This document shows, piece by piece, positions 16,784 through 25,346 of a stretch of 45,418 nucleotides of DNA. Below the pieces are notes generated by a model. The model worked only from the letters and a program-made list of their open reading frames with translations. It had not been told where the DNA came from and did no database searches. The DNA is from an uncultured bacterium (GTDB lineage Bacteria; Bacillota; Clostridia; Lachnospirales; Lachnospiraceae), in NCBI GenBank assembly GCA_947383005.1, contig CANDBT010000036.1, forward strand, positions 1 through 45,418, written 5' to 3'. The position numbers were made by a program, and so were the translations under genes. The stretch's first letter is position 1. Each line of letters starts with the position of its first letter.

Positions 16784-17653
16784 ATGCTGAATATCCTCGA
16801 CCAGATTGAGCAGTGGATTAAGGATTTTCTGATTGACTGTATCACAGGAAACCTTACCGGGCTGTTCGACCAGGTAAATGACGCGGTCGGGGACGTGGCT
16901 GTGGACGTGGCAAAGACACCCCAGCAGTGGAACTCTGGGGTGTTTTCCATGATCCGCTCCCTGTCTGATAACGTGGTCGTCCCCATAGCCGGAATTATCC
17001 TCACGTTAGTCTTGTGTTATGAACTTATCAGCATGATCGTGGAAAGAAACAATATGCACGATTTTGAAACTTTTATTTTTTTTAAATGGATTTTTAAGGT
17101 ATTTGTGGCGACATACCTTGTCACCCATACCTTTGACATCACAATGGCAATTTTTGAACTGTCGCAGAATGTGGTACAACAGAGCGCCTCTGTGATCACC
17201 GGGAATACAAGCATTCAGTTTAGCACGGCTTTGGGGAACCTGACTACCCAGCTTCAAACCATGGGGATCGGGGAACTGTTCGGGCTTTTGGTGGAAACCG
17301 TGCTGATACGGATCACCACCCCCATCCTCTCCCTTTGTGTCATGCTGGTGCTTGTGGGGCGCATGGTAGAAATATATATTTACTGTTCTGTAGGCGCGAT
17401 TCCATTCGCCACCATGACCAACCGGGAATGGGGACAGATGGGGAACAATTATCTTCGCGGCTTAGTCGCCCTTGGCCTGCAGGGCTTTTTCATCATGGTC
17501 TGCATAGCGATTTATTCCGCGTTGGTGGCAGGCATCGGGGCAGCGCCTAATATCCATACGGCAATCTGGAGCTGTGCGGGGTACACCATGCTTTTATGCT
17601 TCTCCTTGTTCAAGACCAACTCCATCTCTCGCTCCATCTTCAATGCGCATTAA
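16784..17653 (+). CDS. TrbL/VirB6-like conjugal transfer membrane protein (CD1112 type)
   Basis: This encodes 289 residues with an amphipathic N-terminus (LNILDQIEQWIKDFLIDCI) and five or six transmembrane helices (VVVPIAGIILTLVLCYELI; FKWIFKVFVATYLV; ILSLCVMLVLVGRMVEIYIY; GLVALGLQGFFIMVCIAIYS; IWSCAGYTMLLCFSLF). It matches the polytopic inner-membrane channel component that follows Maff2 in Tn1549-like elements. Complete, 14 nt after maff2. Confidence 0.88.
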   Translation: MLNILDQIEQWIKDFLIDCITGNLTGLFDQVNDAVGDVAVDVAKTPQQWNSGVFSMIRSLSDNVVVPIAGIILTLVLCYELISMIVERNNMHDFETFIFFKWIFKVFVATYLVTHTFDITMAIFELSQNVVQQSASVITGNTSIQFSTALGNLTTQLQTMGIGELFGLLVETVLIRITTPILSLCVMLVLVGRMVEIYIYCSVGAIPFATMTNREWGQMGNNYLRGLVALGLQGFFIMVCIAIYSALVAGIGAAPNIHTAIWSCAGYTMLLCFSLFKTNSISRSIFNAH

Positions 17654-17664
17654 GGGAGCCGCCT

Positions 17665-18279
17665 ATGGAAGAAAGGAGGATGCCCCGGCGGTATCGCATG
17701 GATGGAACCGGGCAGATGCGCCGGACATGGAACGGGAAGCTGCCCGAAGAATTTAATGAAAAGGATATGCTCCTGTTTGCCATAGATACAGATATTGTGG
17801 TAAACGGGAGCATATCAGACAGCACCAGGGACACGATCCGGGAGGCAGGCTACCGCTATGAAGGCGGGAACCTCCTGCCCCTGGGGAAACCGGAAAAGGA
17901 GGATTTCATGGAAAACCAGAAAAGCGCGCTGGGGGTCAATGTCAAGGTGTACCCTTCCCAGAAAGAAGGGAACCTTCTCGCTTTTGCCAGCGCTACTATT
18001 GGCGGGTGCTTTGCCATCAATGGGATCCGTATTATGAACAGTGAAAAAGGGGCATTTGTCGCCATGCCCAGCAGCAAGGGAAGCGACGGGAAATACCATG
18101 ACATATGCTGCCCTACTACGGCGGAAATGCGCAAGGCGATCAATGAAGCCGTCATGGGCGCGTACCAGAAGGCTGTGGAAAAGCCGTCCCTCCGCGGGGC
18201 GTTACAGAACGCGGCAAAGGAGGCCGCCGCACGGCCTGCGCCGGAGGCACAGAGGGCAACGGATAAGGGCGCGCGGTAA
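17665..18279 (+). CDS. SpoVG-domain protein with N-terminal extension
   Basis: From ATG 17665 the product is 204 residues: ~80 unfamiliar residues (MEERRMPRRYRMDGTGQM onward), then a complete SpoVG domain (NVKVYPSQKEGNLLAFASATIGGCFAINGIRIM). A strong ribosome site AAAAGGAGG lies 5 nt before an in-frame ATG at 17908, which would give a normal stand-alone SpoVG-like protein of 123 residues. SpoVG proteins bind nucleic acid and modulate gene expression. The extension may be a separate small domain fused in frame, so both products are possible. The C-terminal Ala/Lys-rich tail is likely disordered. Confidence 0.8.
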   Translation: MEERRMPRRYRMDGTGQMRRTWNGKLPEEFNEKDMLLFAIDTDIVVNGSISDSTRDTIREAGYRYEGGNLLPLGKPEKEDFMENQKSALGVNVKVYPSQKEGNLLAFASATIGGCFAINGIRIMNSEKGAFVAMPSSKGSDGKYHDICCPTTAEMRKAINEAVMGAYQKAVEKPSLRGALQNAAKEAAARPAPEAQRATDKGAR

Positions 18280-18331
18280 CAGCTTATGCCGCCTGTAGCT
18301 GCCCTTGGATATAGTAGGAGGAAAAAAACAA

Positions 18332-18847
18332 ATGGAATATCCACAAATTTACCGTTCTTCTATAACAGAAGCGCAGGAAAAAAATGAGACGGAATTGTTC
18401 CGGGCATCCCATAAGTTAAATATTGACTGCAAAAACGCGATAGAAACAGCGATCCGTGAGAATTTTGATGGGATGCGCCTGAAAAAAACCTGTCTGCGGC
18501 CAGTCCTGGAGGAATTTGGCGCTGACCGTATGAACTGGGTTCTGGCGAACACGGTGCAGCAGAATGAATATGACGGGCGTTTCTCCAGGGAGAACAAAGA
18601 ATGGGCAAAATCATTCCAGTTTCCTGAAGGCGGCGCTTCCGGATATGACACGCGGTGGGAGTTTATTGTTGAAAGCCACCCGGCCGTGCTGGATGGTTTT
18701 ATCAGCCTGGCCCGCCGGGAACTGGCCGCGGGAAGGGCGGAGCCGGAAAAAGAGGGGCGCAGGCCATCTATCAGGGAACAGCTTGCGGTGTTGCCGGTTC
18801 CCGGCGATAAGCCTCTGGCTCCAAATAAAGACCGGGAGGTGAGGTAA
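18332..18847 (+). CDS. DUF3849 domain protein
   Basis: This encodes 171 residues from ATG 18332 after TAGGAGG. IYRSSITEAQEKNETELFRA, CKNAIETAIRENFDGMRL, VLEEFGADRMNWVLANTVQ and FSRENKEWAKSF are the DUF3849 signature found next to PrgI genes in Clostridia ICEs. Soluble, helical, unknown function. It ends 1 nt before the PrgI start. Confidence 0.85.
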   Translation: MEYPQIYRSSITEAQEKNETELFRASHKLNIDCKNAIETAIRENFDGMRLKKTCLRPVLEEFGADRMNWVLANTVQQNEYDGRFSRENKEWAKSFQFPEGGASGYDTRWEFIVESHPAVLDGFISLARRELAAGRAEPEKEGRRPSIREQLAVLPVPGDKPLAPNKDREVR

Positions 18848-19270
18848 ATGGCATTTGTGCCTGTACCAAAAGACTTGACAAAAGTTAAGACCAAGGTAGC
18901 GCTGAACCTGACGAAGCGCCAGCTTATATGCTTCGGGCTGGGCGGGCTTGTTGGGATACCTGCCTATCTTTTCAGCTGCGGCAGCATTGGGAACGAATCG
19001 GCGGCACTGTTGATGATCGGCCTGATGCTGCCGTTTTTTTCTTTTGGAATTTACGAAAAGGACGGGCAGCCGCTTGAAAAAGTGCTGAGGAACTTCATCA
19101 GCGTTTCATTCCTGCGCCCGTCGGCGCGTCCCTACCGTACCGACAATGGCTATGCCGCCCTCATGCGGCAGGCGGATTTTGACAAGGAGGCAGAACGGAT
19201 TGAAAACAAAACAGCAGGCAAGGCAGGAAAAAGCCCTGCAAGCCGCAAAAAACCAGTACAAAAAGGATAA
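18848..19270 (+). CDS. prgI: PrgI family conjugal transfer membrane protein
   Basis: This encodes 140 residues. MAFVPVPKDLTKVKTKVALN, then two transmembrane helices (LICFGLGGLVGIPAYLFSC; SAALLMIGLMLPFFSFGIYE) and EKVLRNFISVSFLRPSARPY are typical of PrgI (VirB3-like). It serves the type IV channel and is usually followed by VirB4. The lysine-rich tail overlaps the start of the VirB4 gene by ~70 nt. Confidence 0.9.
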   Translation: MAFVPVPKDLTKVKTKVALNLTKRQLICFGLGGLVGIPAYLFSCGSIGNESAALLMIGLMLPFFSFGIYEKDGQPLEKVLRNFISVSFLRPSARPYRTDNGYAALMRQADFDKEAERIENKTAGKAGKSPASRKKPVQKG

Positions 19271-20462
19271 GGCGGAATTGAAGTCCCTCCGGCTCCCGCT
19301 GGAGGGGAAGCTGACAGACAAGGAGAAAAAACGCCTTGTGGCGGCGATGAAAAAAGCAAAACGTGACGGCAAAATCCCAAAGACCGCGCAGGAAACTATT
19401 CCTTACCAGGAAATGCGCCAGGACGGTATCTGCGTCGTAGGCGGGAACTTTTATACGAAGCAGATTGAGTTCCTGGATATCAATTACCAGCTCGCGCAGA
19501 ATGAGGACAAAAACATTATTTTTGAGAATTGGTGTGACTTCCTGAATTACTTTGACGCATCCATCCGCTTCCAGCTTTCGTTTTTGAACCAGAAGGCGGA
19601 CATGGAAAAATTCCGCAAATCCATTGAGATACCGGAACAGGACGACCAGTTTAACGGGATCCGGCGCGAATACGCCGGTATGCTGCGGGGGCAGCTCTCA
19701 CGGGGGAACAATGGGCTGACAAAAACCAAGTATATCACTTTCGGCGTGGAAGCTGAGGACGCGAAAGCGGCAAAGACACGTCTGGAACGGATTGAGGCCG
19801 ACATACTGGCGAATTTTAAGGTTCTGGGGGTAAAGGCAAGGCCGCTGGACGGCTATGAGCGGCTCACTGTCCTGCACCAGATGTTCCACCCTTCCGGGGA
19901 ACGTAAATTCCGTTTTTCCTGGGATGCTATATGGAAAACCGGGCTTTCCAGCAAGGACTTCATCGCGCCGGACAGCTTTACTTTCCAGAACGGGCAGTAT
20001 TTCAGGATCGGGCAGGTTTACGGCGCGGCTTCCTTTTTGCAGATTTTAGCGCCGGAGCTGACGGACCGTATGCTGGCGGACTTCCTTGACCTGGAAAACA
20101 GCATGGTGGTCACGCTGCATATCCAGTCCATTGACCAGAGCGCCGCAATAAAGACCATCAAGCGCAAGCTTACCGATCTGGATAAAATGCGCATTGAGGA
20201 GCAGAAAAAGGCAGTTCGGGCAGGGTATGACATGGATATTATCCCCACGGATCTTGCCACATACGGGAATGAGGCGAAGACGTTGTTGGAGGATCTGCAG
20301 AGCCGCAATGAGCGTATGTTTTTAGTGACGATCCTTGTCATGAACACGGCGGAAAAAAGGCAGAAGCTGGAGAACAACGTATTCCAGGCGGCGGGGATCG
20401 CGCAGAAATACAACTGCGCCCTGCGCAGGTTAAGTTACCAGCAGGAGCAGCGGAACCCCTGA
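19200..20462 (+). pseudogene. virB4: VirB4-type transfer ATPase, truncated to its N-terminal half
   Basis: The start TTG 19200 has AAGGAGG at 19184-19190. About 420 residues remain: KTKQQARQEKALQAAKNQY, the N-terminal VirB4 domain (DGICVVGGNFYTKQIEFLDI; FFPSGERKF-like region; RIGQVYGAASFLQILAPELTD) and LRRLSYQQEQ. It then changes to RNP-stop. Relatives continue for ~380 residues with the Walker A/B ATPase core, all missing here. The following 200 nt are an unrelated fragment, so a deletion removed the VirB4 C-terminus plus the NlpC/P60, topoisomerase and relaxase genes usually found next. Without this ATPase the transfer channel should not work. Confidence 0.88.
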
Positions 20463-20658
20463 CAGTTTCCTGGAGGAATACGGCGCGTTTGTCCGGAAAT
20501 TCCATAAAGAGATCAGTTGGTACAGCGACCCATATTATGACACGGTATTTCCCCATGTCAGCAAGGGGCAGCTTGCCAGTCTCCGGGAATTGACCAGCTC
20601 CATCTGTTCCGCCGCCGAAGAATTATTCCAAAAAGTAGAAAGGACAATGAAGATATGA
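20461..20658 (+). pseudogene. 3' remnant of a gene lost in the VirB4 deletion
   Basis: Sixty-five codons without a start read DSFLEEYGAFVRKFHKEISW, then YSDPYYDTVFPHVSKG, ending in a stop that overlaps the next ATG (ATGA). It is the tail of a larger gene whose front part was deleted. Family not recognised. The overlap shows that it was once translationally coupled to the ParB-like gene. Confidence 0.6.
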
Positions 20659-21512
20659 GCAGTTACAGAAAAAAACATAACACACCAAAGCCTGCGAAGC
20701 CGAAACCGGCGGCGCAGCCTGAACCAGAATATAATAATCCGGGCGTGGAGCGGTCTATCCACACCGACCGCCTGACTTCCGGCCTTCCTTACCAGCGCCC
20801 TGTAAACCCCAAAGAGGTTGAGCGCCTGATACGGGAATGGGACGAGCGGCTGCTTGACCCTATCACGGTCAGTTTCCGTGATGGGAAATTTTATGTAGTA
20901 GATGGCCAGCACCGCATTTCCGCCATGCGGGAAATGAATGGGGGCAGGGGAATCATGGTAAACTGCAAGGTCTATAACGGCCTGACTTACGAGCAGGAAG
21001 CGGATCTCTGCTATAAACTGGATAAGGCGAAGAAACGCCTGAGCCTGTCACAGTCCACAAACGTCCTGGCGGAATCCGGCGGGGATGCGGAGATCACGGA
21101 GATTAAGCGGCTTGTGGAAAACTGCGGCTTTATATGGGCGTTAGGGAAGAGCCATGGAAAAACCGGGGAAATCGTATCCACCCGCGCCCTTGTGAATGCC
21201 TACCGGTTATTAGGAGGGGCTTCCTTCACCCGTATGCTACAGCTTTTGTGGGACACCTGGCAGGGGGATCCCCGATCCCTCACTGCCGCCCTCCTGGCAG
21301 GGCTGGCGCTTTTTATAAAGACTTACGATACGGAACTGAATGACCAGACATTTGTTTCACGGCTCTCCCAGGCGGATCCGGATGAGATCAACCGCCGTGG
21401 GCGGGCTGATTTTTCCACAAGCAACAACGCGCTCCGGTTTGCCCGCGTCATTTTGGAGAAATATAACGGGCAGCGTGGGGGGAGGAAGCTCCCTTACCGT
21501 TTCCATGGGTAA
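20655..21512 (+). CDS. ParB-like nuclease-fold protein (DUF6551-like)
   Basis: This encodes 285 residues. After a Lys/Pro-rich N-terminal tail, YQRPVNPKEVERLIREWDER, then VVDGQHRISAMREMNG, is the ParB N-terminal domain with the DGQHR motif typical of DGQHR/DUF6551 proteins rather than partition ParBs. The C-terminal helical part contains LVNAYRLLGGASFTRMLQL. It is common in ICE cargo next to transfer genes; its role is uncertain, possibly a DNA- or nucleotide-binding regulator. Complete, but it now lies right after the deletion. Confidence 0.75.
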   Translation: MSSYRKKHNTPKPAKPKPAAQPEPEYNNPGVERSIHTDRLTSGLPYQRPVNPKEVERLIREWDERLLDPITVSFRDGKFYVVDGQHRISAMREMNGGRGIMVNCKVYNGLTYEQEADLCYKLDKAKKRLSLSQSTNVLAESGGDAEITEIKRLVENCGFIWALGKSHGKTGEIVSTRALVNAYRLLGGASFTRMLQLLWDTWQGDPRSLTAALLAGLALFIKTYDTELNDQTFVSRLSQADPDEINRRGRADFSTSNNALRFARVILEKYNGQRGGRKLPYRFHG

Positions 21513-21588
21513 CTACGATTAAGCCTGCCAGGATCCAATGGCATTGAGACAAGCAGGAGCGGCATATCTTGAAATGGAGGTGTTGTCT

Positions 21589-21846
21589 ATGGAAGCAGCC
21601 CAGGACAGAGACTTTAACCAGATGAGGAATGTAGACGTGCGGACGGTTGAGCGGGGAAGCCTTGCGGATATCAGTAAAATACATATTGACCCCCAAATGC
21701 CCCGTGAACAGAGGCTGGCGGATTTTGTCCGCCAGATTGGGAACCCTTATTGCTACAAATGTGGGAAAATTGTGGTCAAAGTGAGTTTCACGGACACCGG
21801 CGCAACACTGGAGGACCGCTTGGAACATTATTTAAGGACACTATAG
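21589..21846 (+). CDS. DUF6870 family protein (inner element)
   Basis: This encodes 85 residues. ATG 21589 is preferred because TGGAGG (21575-21580) lies 8 nt before it; an in-frame ATG at 21538 has no ribosome site. MRNVDVRTVERGSLADISKI and KCGKIVVKVSFTDTGATLED match the outer paralogue at 7043. It sits ~150 nt upstream of the recombinase operon and is separated from it by a promoter. Confidence 0.75.
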   Translation: MEAAQDRDFNQMRNVDVRTVERGSLADISKIHIDPQMPREQRLADFVRQIGNPYCYKCGKIVVKVSFTDTGATLEDRLEHYLRTL

Positions 21847-21887
21847 GAGATAAAAATGAAGAGGACAGAGTTTATCAGCAGGCGGGC

Positions 21888-21991
21888 TTGACTTTAACAC
21901 TTTAAAGTGGTATATTCAAGAAAATAAGCATAACGGTGAAGCCCATTGTGAAAAGTTTTGCTGAGGATTTTTTACAAAATGGAGGTTCACC
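21888..21991 (+). promoter_or_regulatory. Promoter, operator-like palindrome and leader of the recombinase operon
   Basis: TTGACT (21888-21893), 17 nt, then TATATT (21911-21916) form a near-consensus promoter. Its spacer holds a perfect 12-bp palindrome CACTTTAAAGTG (21898-21909), a likely operator. The predicted start falls at AATAAGCATAAC (21923-21934), an exact copy of the 12-mer in the left-end terminator. In the leader, GGTGAA (21935) can pair with TTCACC (21986) and CCAT with ATGG next to the GGAGG, so the ribosome site may be masked. Confidence 0.7.
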
Positions 21992-23659
21992 ATGGATAAT
22001 TTAACAGAAAGCAAGGTATACCGCGCTGCGCTTTATGTCCGCCTGTCCAAAGAGGATGGCGACAAAGAGGAAAGCGACAGCATCGTGAATCAGAAAGACT
22101 TGATCAGGGCGTTCCTGGCAGATAAGCCGGATATCCATATCTGCGCTGAGTGCGTGGACGATGGGTACAGCGGGGCGAATTTTGACCGTCCTTCTTTTAA
22201 GCGGATGATCCGTGACATTGAAGCTGGGAGGATTGACTGTGTGGTAGTCAAGGACCTGTCAAGGTTTGGGCGTAACTTTGTGGAAGCTGGGCGCTATATC
22301 GACCAGATTTTCCCGGCACTTGGCATCCGTTTTATTGCGGTCAACGATAATTATGACAGCATAAACGGGCGCACATCTTCCGATAAGATATTGATCCCGT
22401 TCAAAAACCTGATAAACGACGCGTATTGCCGCGATATATCAATTAAAGTCAGGAGCCAGCTTGATATCAAGAGGAAAAAAGGGGATTTCATTGGCTCTTT
22501 TGCCGTATATGGCTATTGGAAAGACCCCTCTGACCGGCATAAGCTCGTGGTTGACGAATACGCCGCCGCAGTCATCCGTGACATTTTCCGCTGGAAACTG
22601 GAAGGGGCAAGCCAGCAGAGGATCGCTGACCGTCTGAACGGACGGGGAGAATTGTCTCCTATGGAATACAAACGGTTTTGCGGCTTGCAGTATAAATCCG
22701 GGTTCCATGTAAAGCCCAAAGCGAAATGGACCGCGGTAGCGATTGGCCGCATCCTCCGCAATGAGTTTTATGTCGGAACCCTGGTCCAGGGCAGGCGTAC
22801 AACCCCGAACCATAAAGTAAAAAAGACAATACAGAAGCCAAGTGAGGAATGGGTAAGGGTTGAGGACAGCCACCCGGCGATTGTGGAGAAAGGGGATTTC
22901 CTTGCCGTGGGGCGGCTCCTGATGCAGGATACCCGTGTGGCTCCCAAAGAAGAAACAGTATACCTGTTTTCCGGCCTGGCGTTCTGCGGCGATTGCAGGC
23001 AGAACATGGTACGCAACAGTGTGTGCAGGAATGGGAAAACCTACGTGTACTATATATGCGGCAATAACCGTACAAATAAAGCCTGCTCCAGCCACCGGAT
23101 CAGCGAAGCCGCCCTGACAGAGGCCGTGTTCCTGTCTTTGAAGGAACATATCGCTAATATCCTGGATGTGGAGCGTGTGCTGCAATATATTGAAACTCTC
23201 CCGATCCACCGGGAAGAAGTGCAGAAGGCCGACGCGCAGCTTGTAAAAAAGCAGGAGGAAATCTCCCGCTACAGCAGATTAAAGAAAACACTCTATGAAT
23301 CCCTGTCTGACGGCCTGATTGATAAAGAGGAATACCTGGAATTAAAATCCGGCTATGACATGAAGATTGCTGACGCAAAGGCCGCGAGCGAAAAGCTGAA
23401 GGAGGAACTGGAAGGGCTTTTGCAGAACCGCACAGGCACTAGCCTGTGGATTGAGCGTTTCAAGAAATACCAGAACATCACGGAACTTACAAGGCATATC
23501 GCGGTGACGCTGATTGAGCGCATCCTGGTCTTTGAGGACAGCCGCATTGAGATACGGTTCCGCTACCAATATGATTATGAGCGGGCGCTGGAACTAATCC
23601 GGAACACGCAGAGGCTTTACCCAGGGGAGATAAAATCCCATGAAAAGGAGGCGGTGTGA
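21992..23659 (+). CDS. Large serine recombinase 1 of the inner element
   Basis: This encodes 555 residues. The resolvase domain carries the catalytic Ser (LYVRLSKED), VVVKDLSRFGRNFVEAGRY and the DAYCRDIS helix. The recombinase DNA-binding domain follows (~165-290, FAVYGYWKDPSDRHKLVVDE; RILRNEFYVGTLVQGRR), then a zinc ribbon (CGDCRQNM...CGNNRTNKAC) and a coiled coil (~385-480). It is the closest match in the window to the interrupted outer recombinase, occupying the same place in the same gene order. It probably catalyses integration and excision together with the next two. Its stop is 1 nt before the next ATG. Confidence 0.95.
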   Translation: MDNLTESKVYRAALYVRLSKEDGDKEESDSIVNQKDLIRAFLADKPDIHICAECVDDGYSGANFDRPSFKRMIRDIEAGRIDCVVVKDLSRFGRNFVEAGRYIDQIFPALGIRFIAVNDNYDSINGRTSSDKILIPFKNLINDAYCRDISIKVRSQLDIKRKKGDFIGSFAVYGYWKDPSDRHKLVVDEYAAAVIRDIFRWKLEGASQQRIADRLNGRGELSPMEYKRFCGLQYKSGFHVKPKAKWTAVAIGRILRNEFYVGTLVQGRRTTPNHKVKKTIQKPSEEWVRVEDSHPAIVEKGDFLAVGRLLMQDTRVAPKEETVYLFSGLAFCGDCRQNMVRNSVCRNGKTYVYYICGNNRTNKACSSHRISEAALTEAVFLSLKEHIANILDVERVLQYIETLPIHREEVQKADAQLVKKQEEISRYSRLKKTLYESLSDGLIDKEEYLELKSGYDMKIADAKAASEKLKEELEGLLQNRTGTSLWIERFKKYQNITELTRHIAVTLIERILVFEDSRIEIRFRYQYDYERALELIRNTQRLYPGEIKSHEKEAV

Positions 23660-23660
23660 C

Positions 23661-25346
23661 ATGGCAAGGGTAAGCAGGAAAGCCGCTATCATGGAAACGG
23701 AGCCAAAGGCAGCGTTCCTTCCGGAGCGGGTTTATAACACAGCGGTCTATGCCCGCCTCTCTGTGGAAGATAACAACAGGACGGGCGACAGGGAATCCAT
23801 TACCATGCAGAGGTATATGCTTGAGAAATATGTGGATTCACAGGCGGATATGCGGCTTTGCGGCGTGTTCTGCGACAATGGGGAGACAGGCACGGATTTT
23901 GAGCGGCCGGAATTTGAGCGCTTGATGGAAGGGATAAGGAACCGCCGGATTGACTGCGTTGTGGTAAAGGATCTATCACGTTTCGGGCGTAACTACGTGG
24001 AAACCGGCTATTACCTGGAAAAAATATTCCCCTACCTTGGGGTAAGGTTTGTAGCGGTCAATGACAACTACGACAGCAAAAAAGACAAGAATGGGAATGA
24101 ACTGGTCATCTCCCTCAAAAACCTTGTAAACGACCTGTATGCGAAGGACATATCGCAGAAAGTCAACACAGCGCTGGAAACAAAACAGCGGAAGGGAGAG
24201 TTTATCGGTGCATTCCCGCCATACGGATACCTGAAATCCCCGGAAGATAAGCACAGGCTTATCCCGGATCCGGAAGCCGCCCCAGTTGTCCGTGAAATAT
24301 TCCAATGGAGGGCGGAGGGCATCGGAATAAATATGATTGCCCGGTATCTGAATGACAGGGGAACCCCCTGCCCCGCCATGCACCATTACCTGAACGGACA
24401 CAAAAAGAAGAAGCCGGAAGGGACAGGGGCAATCTGGCAGGGGCAGATCATAAAAAAGATAACCATGCACCCGGTCTATGTTGGGCATATGGCGCAGGGC
24501 CGGACAAAGAAATCGTTAAGCGACAGTATTCCCAAAACAAATGTTGACAAGAAAGATTGGATTATTGTCTATAATACTCATGAGCCAATCGTCAGCCAGG
24601 ATATTTTTGACAAGGCGCAGGCCATCAGTGAGCAGCGTTGCCAGGAACACAGTATGCGGAGGGGCAAATACCCGTCTACGGAAAATATCTTCAAGGGACT
24701 GGTGGTATGCGGGGACTGCGGCTCAAAAATGTCACGCTATAAGAATGTTTCCCCCGCTGGTACGGCAAGGTATACCTATATCTGCCGTGTCTATGCGGAA
24801 AACCTGTCCGGGCAGGGCTGCACGAGAAAATGTGTCGGTGAGCCTGAATTGATTGAAGCTGTATTCCATGCGCTGCGCATTGAGATAGAGGCTGCGTTGA
24901 AATTGGAGGACCTGCTGAAAAGGACACAGAAGAAATCAGGGTTTAGGGAAAAACATGAGGCGGTCATCGGGCAGATCGGGGCGATGAAGCAGAAAATAGG
25001 AAGAAATGCCGCTTACCGGGCAGCATTGTTTGAATCCTTTTCTGACCATACCCTTACCGAGCAGGAATATGTTTCTCTGAAGCAGGAATATGACAGAAAC
25101 GCGGAGGCTTACGGGAAAGAATTGGAAGAACTGGAGCAGGAAGAAAAAATCTACTCCAAAACCATAACCCCGCAGAATCAATGGATCACGGCATTGAAGA
25201 AGTACCAGGCAAAAGAAACGGTAACAAGGGAACTGCTGGTGGAGCTGGTTGACCATATTAAAGTGACTGGCTATAACGAGATCGAGATTGTCTGGAATTT
25301 CCGGGACGAACTTGCTATGCTGGAAGAAAAGGCGGTGGGGATATGA
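23661..25346 (+). CDS. Large serine recombinase 2 of the inner element
   Basis: This encodes 561 residues from ATG 23661 after AAAAGGAGG. The N-terminus has a ~28-residue leader before VYARLSVEDN (catalytic Ser), then VVVKDLSRFGRNYVETGYYL, FPPYGYLKSPEDKHRLIPD and NTHEPIVSQDIFDKAQAI. A zinc ribbon (CGDCGSKM...CRVYAENLSGQGC) and a long coiled coil follow. Intact, and it overlaps the third recombinase by 4 nt. Triplets of such recombinases are known in other Firmicutes elements, where all members may be needed. Confidence 0.94.
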   Translation: MARVSRKAAIMETEPKAAFLPERVYNTAVYARLSVEDNNRTGDRESITMQRYMLEKYVDSQADMRLCGVFCDNGETGTDFERPEFERLMEGIRNRRIDCVVVKDLSRFGRNYVETGYYLEKIFPYLGVRFVAVNDNYDSKKDKNGNELVISLKNLVNDLYAKDISQKVNTALETKQRKGEFIGAFPPYGYLKSPEDKHRLIPDPEAAPVVREIFQWRAEGIGINMIARYLNDRGTPCPAMHHYLNGHKKKKPEGTGAIWQGQIIKKITMHPVYVGHMAQGRTKKSLSDSIPKTNVDKKDWIIVYNTHEPIVSQDIFDKAQAISEQRCQEHSMRRGKYPSTENIFKGLVVCGDCGSKMSRYKNVSPAGTARYTYICRVYAENLSGQGCTRKCVGEPELIEAVFHALRIEIEAALKLEDLLKRTQKKSGFREKHEAVIGQIGAMKQKIGRNAAYRAALFESFSDHTLTEQEYVSLKQEYDRNAEAYGKELEELEQEEKIYSKTITPQNQWITALKKYQAKETVTRELLVELVDHIKVTGYNEIEIVWNFRDELAMLEEKAVGI

